Of a stretch of DNA of 64,000 nucleotides, positions 56,928-64,000 are shown one piece after another (positions within the stretch are counted from its first letter, which is position 1; every line of letters begins with the position of its first letter). This DNA is from Acuticoccus sp963704595 (GTDB taxonomy: Bacteria; Pseudomonadota; Alphaproteobacteria; Rhizobiales; Amorphaceae). The DNA is taken from NCBI GenBank assembly GCA_963704595.1, contig OY969922.1, forward strand, positions 2,108,001 through 2,172,000, in the 5' to 3' direction. The notes under the pieces are model-generated. The model saw only the letters and a list, made by a program, of their open reading frames with translations. It did no database searches and had not been told where the DNA came from. Both the position numbers and the translations under genes were made by a program.

Positions 56928-57695
56928 TCAGTGGTGAGGGTGGATCGCGTCGTTGAGGTAGATGCAGGTCAGGATCGCGAAGACATAGGCCTGCAGGGCC
57001 GCAACGAGGAATTCCAGCGCGGTGATCGCCACCGTCATGCCGAGGGGCAGGATCGCGCCGATGATGCCGACAGTGCCCAGCGCAGACAGCGACACCACGA
57101 AGGCTGCGAAGACCTTCAGCGTGATGTGCCCGGCGAGCATGTTGGCGAAAAGACGAACGGAGTGGCTGACCGGCCGCGAGAGGAACGAGATGACCTCGAT
57201 CAGCGACACCAGCGGCAGAATGTAGATCGGCACGCCGGACGGCACGAACAGCTTGAAGAAGGAGAGGCCGTGCATCCTGAGGCCGGCGATGATGACGGTC
57301 AGGAACACGATCATCGCGAGGACGACCGTCACGATGAGCTGGCTGGTCACCGTATAGAAGTACGGGAACATGCCGATCATGTTCGCGATCAGGATGAACA
57401 TGAAGAGGGAGAACACGAGCGGGAAGAAGCGCATGCCGGCAGCGCCTGCGGAGTCGCGCAGCATGTTGCCGGCGAATTCGTAGCACATCTCGGCAACGTT
57501 CTGCCACCGGCCGGGCACGAGGGCGCGGCGGCTGGTCGGCAACGCCATCAGCAAGATCACACCGAGGGTGGTGATCAGCATGAACAGCGAAACGTTGGTG
57601 AATGACAGATCCATCCCGGCGACGTTGATGTCGATGAGAGACTTCACCTCGAACTGGTGAATGGGATCGAGTCCGCCGCCTTCTTTCGTCGCCAT
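56928..57695 (-). CDS. atpB: ATP synthase Fo subunit a
   Basis: 255 aa, five to six membrane helices. The essential Arg lies in SHSVRLFANMLAGHITLKV, and the C-terminal helix is AITALEFLVAALQAYVFAIL. N-terminal part HQFEVKSLIDINVAGMDLSF. It forms the proton half-channels against the c-ring. 49 nt before atpE in the operon. Confidence 0.96.
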   Translation of the reverse strand: MATKEGGGLDPIHQFEVKSLIDINVAGMDLSFTNVSLFMLITTLGVILLMALPTSRRALVPGRWQNVAEMCYEFAGNMLRDSAGAAGMRFFPLVFSLFMFILIANMIGMFPYFYTVTSQLIVTVVLAMIVFLTVIIAGLRMHGLSFFKLFVPSGVPIYILPLVSLIEVISFLSRPVSHSVRLFANMLAGHITLKVFAAFVVSLSALGTVGIIGAILPLGMTVAITALEFLVAALQAYVFAILTCIYLNDAIHPHH

Positions 57696-57759
57696 AGTAT
57701 CCTGCGGTTCGTCCTGCCGGGTTCAATGCGCTGAACAGCGCACACGGTGAATGCGAGCG

Positions 57760-58104
57760 CTACCTGTCGGAGCCCTCACGCGGTCTCTTGCCGACTTGCG
57801 GCGGTTGAATCAAGCCCGCCGAGCGCAAAACGTTGAGGACGCCCGCAACAAAGCCCAGCAGGACGAAGAGAATAAAGAGCCAGGGGAGGGTCCCGAGCGC
57901 CCAATCCAGCCCGTAACCGATGAGCCCGCCGACGAGGATTGCGCTGACGAGCTCCGTCGAGAGGCGGAATGCCACGGCGTAGCCCGCCGTCGAGCTGCGG
58001 GTGGCGGCCGCGGCCTTTTTCGTCTCCTCGGCCTCGTGCTGGTCGATTCGGTTGCGCAGCGCGTCCCTGCGCTTGTCGAGATCATCCTGGCTCACGTCAT
58101 CCAT
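57760..58104 (-). CDS. atpI: ATP synthase accessory protein AtpI
   Basis: 114 aa. A charged N-terminus (DDVSQDDLDKRRDALRNRID) and two membrane helices: STELVSAILVGGLIGYGLDW, then LFILFVLLGFVAGVLNVLRS, the AtpI/gene-1-like pattern. It helps c-ring assembly or Mg2+ uptake in other bacteria. Start MDDVSQ is chosen; the longer frame to 58248 is implausible. First gene of the atp operon. Confidence 0.9.
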   Translation of the reverse strand: MDDVSQDDLDKRRDALRNRIDQHEAEETKKAAAATRSSTAGYAVAFRLSTELVSAILVGGLIGYGLDWALGTLPWLFILFVLLGFVAGVLNVLRSAGLIQPPQVGKRPREGSDR

Positions 58105-58214
58105 CCATCGTTTCGGGCCACGATAGCAGCTAGCGCCCGCAAATGCGGAGACCATATGGGAGCCTTGGCGGCGGCGCACCGGTGCGCCGGCCGTCCGGCA
58201 CGAGAGGGGAACGC

Positions 58215-59136
58215 ATGGGATTTCTGGCACCCGGAGGCATCGCCGCAACCGGTCTGACGGCTGCGCTCGCCCTTGTCGCCATCCTGTGCCACCCCGTGCC
58301 CTCGTCTGCGAGCGAGCGGGGGACGACCGAGCTCGCCTTCCTCGGCAAGCTCTTCGGCGGCGGCCGCAGGGGCGGCTGCTCCCCCGAGGGCGACGTCGCC
58401 GACCCCGACGTCACCCGCAACGCTGCGGCAATTCGCGCCGCGCGCCTCTGCGTCTCCACCGAGCGCCTCACCGAGAATGGCGTGACCTGGACCTTCACCG
58501 TCATCGAGAACGACGCCGCGTCCGGCGGTCCGGTCTGGTATCTCCCGCACGACAACGAGAACACCGCGTTCGACGCGGCGGTCTATGCCGTCGCCCGCTA
58601 CGGTGGTGCGATGGTCGCGCTCGAGACCGGCGACAGCCGCGAATATCGCGGCATCGACCCCAACCGGAACTTCGCCGTCGATGCGCGCGCTGCCGGGCCG
58701 TGCCGGATGAGCGCTGCGACGCCGCGCTACACCAGCACCGTGATGGGTTTCTTCAAGGGCAAGCGGCACATCCTGTCGATGCACAACAACACCGCCGGCG
58801 GCGACGTCTCGGCATCGATGCGCACGGCAAAGTCCACCGGCTTCCGCGCCTCGGGGCCGCTGGCGGGGCCGGACGACATGATCTTCATCGCCGGAACTCG
58901 CCCGATTGACGCCGACGGCCGGGCACAGGGCCTGCGCGACGGTCTCCTGCGCGCCGGCCTCAACGTCGTCCACGAGCACGTCACGCCCGCAGAACAACGA
59001 CTGCTCGTTCTCCAACCACGCCGCGCTCAACGACCGGCGGGACTATTTCAACGTCGAAGCCGTCCATGGGTCGCAGAACCAGGCCGCGATGGTGGACCGC
59101 CTGATGCAGGTCCTCGGCTACCGCCCGATTCGCTAG
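58215..59136 (+). CDS. Secreted M14-like metallopeptidase-family protein, frame broken once
   Basis: About 306 aa after removing one extra C at 58986-58988, which restores HEHVTPQNNDCSFSNHAALN. A signal peptide (TGLTAALALVAILCHPVPSS) precedes the mature protein. An M14-like arrangement is visible: H-x-x-E in LPHDNENTAF, Asn-Arg in GIDPNRNF, a later His in ILSMHNNTAGG, and Glu in YFNVEAVHGSQ near the end, corresponding in order to the zinc ligands, substrate Asn-Arg and catalytic Glu of carboxypeptidases. The exact family and substrate are not recognised. Convergent with the ABC-F gene. Confidence 0.6.
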
Positions 59137-59143
59137 GCGGCCC

Positions 59144-61042
59144 TCAGGCGTCCTCGTCAGCGCTCGACTGGCTGGCCGTCTCGTATTCTTCCGACGCTTC
59201 GAGCCAGGCCTCCTCGGCCTCCTCGTGCTTCGCCGCCCAGCGGGCGCGCTCCGTGGATAGCCGCGTCGCCTCGTCGGGGTTGCCGGTATAAAGGCCGGGT
59301 CCGCGAGCGCCTCGTCGCGCTTCTTCATCTCCGTCGCGGCCTTCGCCATCTCCTTCTCGGCGGCCTGGATCCGCTTGCGCAGCGGGGCGAGGGCGGCGCG
59401 CGCCTCGGCGGCCTCGCGCCGCCGGTCCTGCGCGCTCGGCTTGCCCTTCGCCGTCCCCGATTCGGACTTCGACTTGCGGGCGCCCGCAAGGATCAGCTCC
59501 TTGTAGGCCTCCATGTCGTCGTCGAACGGGGCGACCGTGCCGTTCGCCACAAGCCACAGCCGGTCGACGCACGCCTCCACCAGATGCCTGTCATGGCTGA
59601 TGAGAATGACGGCGCCCTCGTAGCCGTTGATCGCCTCGATGAGGGCGGCGCGGCTGTCGATGTCGAGGTGGTTGGTCGGCTCGTCGAGGATGAGGAGGTT
59701 GGCGCCGTCCATGGTCGCGAGACCGAGGAGGAGCTTGGCGCGCTCGCCGCCCGAGAGATCCTTCGCCAGCGTGTCCATCCGCTCCGTGCCGAGGCCCATC
59801 TGCGCGACGCGGGCGCGGACCTGCGCCTCCCCGTCAAATTTCACCCGGGCGCGCACATGGTCGACGGCGGTCTCCTTCGGGTTCAGCTCGTCGAGCTGGT
59901 GCTGGGCGAAGTAGGCGATCTGCATCCGCTCGGCGCGCACCATGGTGCCGTCCATGGGGGCGAGCTTGCCCGCCAGCATCTTGGCGAGCGTCGACTTGCC
60001 GTTGCCGTTGGCGCCGAGCAGCGCGATCCGGTCGTCCTCGTCCACGCGGATGTTCACCCGCCGCAGCACCTCGGTCTCGCCGTAGCCGAGCACCACCCGC
60101 TCGGTCTGGATGATCGGCGGGGCCAGCGCGCGCTTGGGCTGCGGTATGCGGATCGGCACCGTGCCCTCGTCGAGGATCGGCTCGGGCGAGGGCATCTTCT
60201 CCAGCATCTTGAGCCGGCTCTGCGCCTGCTTCGCCTTCGAGGCCTTGGCCCTGAAGCGCGCGACGAACGCCTCCATGTGCGAGCGCTCGTCGGCCAGCTT
60301 CTCCGCCCGCCGCGCGACGGCCTCGGCCCGCGCCCGCCGCTGCTTCTCGAAGCCCGAGTAGTTGCCGCGGTAGGGGACGAGCTTGCCGTTGTCGACGTGC
60401 AGGATCTCCTTCGCCACCACGTCCAGCATGTCGCGGTCGTGGCTGATGACGATGACGGTGTGCGGGTAGCGGGTGAGGTAGTTCTCCAGCCAGACCGTTC
60501 CCTCGAGGTCGAGGTAGTTGGTCGGCTCGTCGAGGAGCAGGAGGTCCGGCTCGAGGAAGAGGACGGCGGCGAGCGCGACACGCATCCGCCAGCCGCCGGA
60601 GAACGAGGCGCACGGACGCCGCTGCGCCGCATCGTCGAAGCCGAGGCCGGCGAGGATGGAGGCGGCGCGCGCCTCGGCCGAGTAGGCGTCGATGTCGGCA
60701 AGGCGGGTGTGGATCTCGCCGATGCGATGCGGGTCGGTCGCGGTGTCGGCTTCGGCGAGCAGCGATGCGCGTTCGGTGTCGGCGGCGAGCACGGTCTCGA
60801 TCAGGCTGGCGTCCGAACCGGGCGCCTCCTGCGTCACGCGGCCGATCCGCTGCCCCTCGCTGAGGTTGATGTCGCCCGAACTCGGCGGAGAGGTCGCCGC
60901 AGATGAGGTTGAACAGCGTCGTCTTGCCGCAGCCGTTGCGGCCGACGAGGCCCACCTTCGCGCCGTCGGGCACGGTGGCGTCGGCGCCCTCGATGAGAGT
61001 GCGCCCTTCGATGCGATAGGTGAGCTTGCGGATTGTGAGCAT
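59144..61042 (-). CDS. ABC-F family ATPase (EttA/Uup-type), frame broken twice
   Basis: About 632 aa after two corrections. Two ABC domains: Walker A GRNGCGKTTLFN and GANGNGKSTLAK, signatures FSGGWRMR and LSGGERAKL, Walker B/D-loop LLDEPTNYLDLEG and ILDEPTNHLDIDS, with a Lys/Arg-rich linker between (SKAKQAQSRLKML). A C-terminal coiled coil (RIQAAEKEMAKAATEMKK) suggests the Uup or YheS branch. At 60879-60880 one A is extra (corrected SAESGDINLSEG). At about 59295 one C is missing (corrected ADPGLYTGNPDEATRL). It acts on stalled ribosomes, not transport. Confidence 0.88.
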
Positions 61043-61132
61043 GGACGCGCTTTTGCCCGCTCCGCCGCGCCCCCGCAAGGAAAAGCCGCAAGCCGCGCGT
61101 GACCCCTTCCGCGCGAGGAGCGGTGCCGTTAG

Positions 61133-62757
61133 ATGAGAGCCATGAACACGCTCCACACCGCGTTCCCCGCCGAAGCGCACCTCAAGCCCCAGATTGCGCG
61201 GCGGCGCACGTTCGCGATCATCTCCCACCCCGACGCGGGCAAGACGACGCTGACCGAAAAGCTCCTGCTGTTCGGCGGCGCGATCCACCTTGCCGGCGAG
61301 GTCGCCGCCCGCGGCGAGCGGCGCCGCACGCGGTCGGACTGGATGGACATCGAGAAGAAGCGCGGCATCTCGGTGTCGTCCTCGGTGATGATGTTCGAGC
61401 GCGACGGCATCGTCTTCAACCTCCTCGACACGCCCGGGCCACGAGGACTTCTCCGAGGACACCTACCGCACGCTGACCGCGGTGGATTCGGCCGTCATGG
61501 TCGTCGACGCCGCCAAGGGCATCGAGGCGCAGACCCTCAAGCTGTTCGAGGTCTGCCGCCTGCGCGACATTCCGATCATCACCTTCATCAACAAGGTGGA
61601 CCGGGAGGGGCGCGACCCGTTCGAGCTGATGGACGAGATCGCCGACAAGCTGGCGCTGGAGCTTGCGCCGGTCACGTGGCCCGTCGGCATGGGCGGCCAG
61701 TTCCACGGCGTCTACAACCTCACCACCAACGACTTTCACCGTGTGAAGGAGGGCGGCGGCACCGGCTACGGCAGCACCATCAAGCTCTCCGGCGTCAACG
61801 ATCCGAAGCTCGACGACATGGTCGAGGCTTCGGTGCTGGCCGAATTCCGCACCCAGGCCGAGCTCGCGCAAACCGCGATGCCGCCGGTGGACATCAACGC
61901 CTATCGCGAGGGGCACCTTTCGCCGGTCGTTCTTCGGCTCGGCGCTGCGCGACTTCTGCGTCGCCGACCTGCTCGACGGGCTGTCCGCCTGGGCGCCGCC
62001 GCCGCGCCCGCAGCCCGCCGGCGACCGGAAGGTCGACCCCAACATCGACGAGGTGAGCGCGCTGATCTTCAAGGTCCAGGCGAACATGGACCCCAACCAC
62101 CGCGACCGGATCGCGTTCGCGCGCATCTGCTCGGGAAAATTCCAGCGCGGGATGAAGCTCAACCAGGCCGGCACGGGCAAGTCGCTCGCCGTCACCGCGC
62201 CGATCTTCTTCCTCGCCGAGGAGCGCGAGCTTGCCGAGGAGGCCTGGGCCGGCGACATCATCGGCATTCCCAACCACGGCGCGCTCCGCGTCGGCGACAC
62301 CCTGTCCGAAAAGGGCGACATCCGCTTCACCGGCCTGCCGCGCTTTGCGCCGGAAATCCTGCGCCGCGTCCGTCTCGGCGACCCGATGAAGACCAAGCAA
62401 CTGCGCCGCGCGCTGCAGGACCTCTCGGAGGAGGGACTGGCGCAGGTGTTCCGCACGCATCTCGGCGGTGACCACATCGTCGGCGTGGTCGGCGCCCTGC
62501 AGCTCGACGTGATGGCCTCGCGCGTTGCCGCCGAATACAAGGTCGCGATCGACTTCGAGGCCGCGCCCTACGCCACGGCGCGCTGGCTGCTGGGCGACGA
62601 GAAGGCGGTGAAGAACTTCGTCGACCTCAACCGGTCCACCGTCGCCGACGACGTGGACGGCGACCCGGTCTACCTCGCCCGCAACGCGTGGGAGCTGAAC
62701 TACACGAAGGAAAAATACCCCGACGTGAAGTTCGTCGAGACCAAGGAGATGCGCTGA
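61133..62757 (+). CDS. prfC: Peptide chain release factor 3, frame broken twice
   Basis: About 540 aa after two corrections. GTPase G1 SHPDAGKTTLTEKLL, G3 LDTPGHEDFSEDTYR, G4 ITFINKVDREGRDP. At 61436-61438 one G is extra (PGH of G3 restored), and at 61926-61929 one base is extra (SPVFFGSALRDFCVADLLD restored). RF3 removes RF1/RF2 after termination. Programmed frameshifting is known for prfB, not prfC, so errors are likely. Start 61133 or 61142. Divergent from the ABC-F gene with 90 nt between them. Confidence 0.9.
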
Positions 62758-62772
62758 CGGCCTGACGGCCCG

Positions 62773-63267
62773 TCATCGCCGAGCCTCAGCCACCCTGCAA
62801 GCGGCAGGCGCGTTGGTGTCCTTCACCGTCGCCACCACGATGCGGGACTGCACATCGCAGACGAGATCGCTCGCGAGCAGCTTGTGGCGCAGGAACTCGT
62901 CGTATTCCTTGATGTCCGCGGAAATCACCTTGATCAGATAGTCCACCGCGCCGGTGATCCGCTCGCACATCACCACTTCCGGGCAGCGCGCGACGAATGC
63001 GTCGAACCGCTCCATGTTCTGCGTGGATGGCAGCGCGAGCTTCACCAGCGCATAGGCCTTGAAGCCAAGTCCGACGGCCTCGTTGTCGATGACAGCCACC
63101 ATGGAGCGGATCACGCCGCTGTCGCGCATCCGCTTGATGCGCCGCCAGCAGGGCGTCTGGCTGAGGCCGACTTCCGCGGCGATCTCGGCCACCGAACGGC
63201 GACGCATCGACCTGCATCGCACGCAGGATTCTGCACGTCCGTCGCGTCGAATAGAAGTTTTTTCCAT
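62773..63267 (-). CDS. Lrp/AsnC-family regulator, three single-base insertions near its start
   Basis: About 163 aa after corrections. The helix-turn-helix RRSVAEIAAEVGLSQTPCWR and the ligand-binding RAM domain (VMCERITGAVDYLIKVISAD) are clear. The N-terminus reads in three successive frames. Removing one A of the six-A run (63258-63263), one C (63233) and one T (63202-63204) gives EKLLFDATDVRILRAMQVDA-RRSVAEI, the normal family start. The three insertions cancel, so a slightly wrong N-terminus would be predicted without notice. It is divergent from an indolepyruvate oxidoreductase gene, a likely target. Confidence 0.85.
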   Translation of the reverse strand: MEKTSIRRDGRAESCVRCRSMRRRSVAEIAAEVGLSQTPCWRRIKRMRDSGVIRSMVAVIDNEAVGLGFKAYALVKLALPSTQNMERFDAFVARCPEVVMCERITGAVDYLIKVISADIKEYDEFLRHKLLASDLVCDVQSRIVVATVKDTNAPAACRVAEARR

Positions 63268-63396
63268 CAATCGGCCTCACGCGGAGAATGAAACATCTCC
63301 AATACGCAGGACGGTCACAAGGTGGAAAAAGCATAGAACGTTCGGGGCATTGAGAACATCTTCAGTGGGCAGTGGAGACCGGGTGGGGAGGCCACG

Positions 63397-64000
63397 ATGA
63401 CGCGACCCATTACCCTTGGCGACAAGATACGATCTTGATCGAGGACAAGTTTACTTAACAGGTATCCAGACGCTCATCCGAATTGCGATCGACCAGCGGC
63501 GCCCGATATCGCAGCCGGACTGCAAGACCGCAGCCTTCGTTTCCGGCTATCGCGGCTCGCCGCTGGGCGGCGTCGACCAGGAGTTCGAACGCAACGCCGC
63601 GCGGCTCGATCCCCTCGACATCCACTTCCAACCCGGGGTGAACGAGGAGCTCGGCGCCACCGCCGTCTGGGGCACGCAGAAGGTCGGCCTTCACGGCAAG
63701 GGCATCGACTACGACGGCGTCTTCGGCATGTGGTACGGCAAGGCGCCCGGCGTCGACCGCGCGGGCGACGTGCTGAAGCAGGCCAACGCCTCCGGCACCG
63801 CCCGCCACGGCGGCGTCCTCGCGCTCTGCGGCGACGATCACCTCGCCAAGTCCTCCGTCATCGCCGGCGCAGTCCGAGTTCGCGCTGCAGCACTTCGAGA
63901 TGCCGTTCTTCAACCCCGCCGACCTGCAGGACGTGCTCGACTACGGCCTCCACGGCCTCGCCCTGTCGCGCTTCGCCGGCAACTGGACGGGCCTCATCTG
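63397..64000 (+). CDS. Indolepyruvate ferredoxin oxidoreductase, 5' part only, frame broken four times
   Basis: Runs out of the window; full-length enzymes are ~1150 aa. Recognised by RGQVYLTGIQTLIRI, FVSGYRGSPLGGVDQEFE, GVNEELGATAVWGTQ and GVFGMWYGKAPGVDRAGDVL, the N-terminal TPP/pyrimidine-like domain of fused IOR. Breaks: extra A at 63427 (GDKYDLDRG restored), one base missing at 63502-63504 and an extra C at 63523 (DIAAGLKTAAF restored), and an extra G at 63866-63867 (SSVIAAQSEFALQHFE restored). It oxidises aryl-pyruvates to acyl-CoA in amino-acid breakdown, consistent with the neighbouring Lrp-type regulator. Confidence 0.85.

Noticed and set aside
61420..61940. RF2-like autoregulatory frameshift in the release-factor gene
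   Set aside because: The gene is prfC (RF3), not prfB; two separate breaks occur and neither has the CUU-UGA context.

Overview
The window is GC-rich chromosomal DNA from an alphaproteobacterium, most likely of the Hyphomicrobiales (Rhizobiales). Reasons: a 3' gene-transfer-agent (GTA) tail module of the Rhodobacter capsulatus type; a long ribosomal/RNA-polymerase supercluster in alphaproteobacterial order (trnW-secE-nusG-rplKAJL-rpoB-rpoC, rpsLG-fusA-tuf, S10-spc-alpha, secY-adk-rpsMK-rpoA-rplQ); an atpI-B-E-b'-b operon separate from the F1 genes; a DUF2155 gene; a short-LID adenylate kinase; and promoters of the TTGACG-N16-CTA type.

Layout. 1-10.2 kb: GTA/phage tail genes (DUF2460, DUF2163 hub, NlpC/P60, megatron baseplate protein), a large DUF2793/beta-helix/S74 fibre, and a lysis cassette (amidase-like endolysin with peptidoglycan-binding and membrane segments, then an out-of-frame overlapping inner/outer spanin pair). 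10.2-18.8 kb: ordinary chromosome (two-component system, lipoprotein, valS, methyltransferase, DUF2155 protein, tRNA-Gly, GlsB-like protein, adenylate cyclase-FHA protein). 19.0-54.7 kb: the translation/transcription supercluster. It is interrupted twice: a sulfotransferase-like gene lies between rpoB and rpoC, and a phytanoyl-CoA dioxygenase-like gene plus a decayed inverted paralogue lies between rpoC and rpsL. 54.8-64 kb: DUF892 ferritin-like gene, the Fo ATP synthase operon (minus strand), an M14-like metalloprotein, an ABC-F ATPase, prfC, an Lrp/AsnC regulator, and the start of an indolepyruvate ferredoxin oxidoreductase that runs out of the window.

Sequence quality. I find about 19 single-base frame disruptions, 16 of them extra bases. 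Many fall in genes that cannot be dispensable (rpoC twice, rplX, rplQ, adk). In each case restoring one base recovers the family sequence. They are therefore read as sequencing/assembly errors, and the genes are annotated at full length with the break positions given. Twelve of them lie in the last 5 kb.

How the genes work together: the core makes ribosomal proteins, EF-G, EF-Tu, RNA polymerase subunits, NusG and the SecYE translocon. Regulatory elements seen are an L10 leader, a rplL-rpoB attenuator, intrinsic terminators and two matching promoters. The left end encodes particle tail assembly and host lysis.
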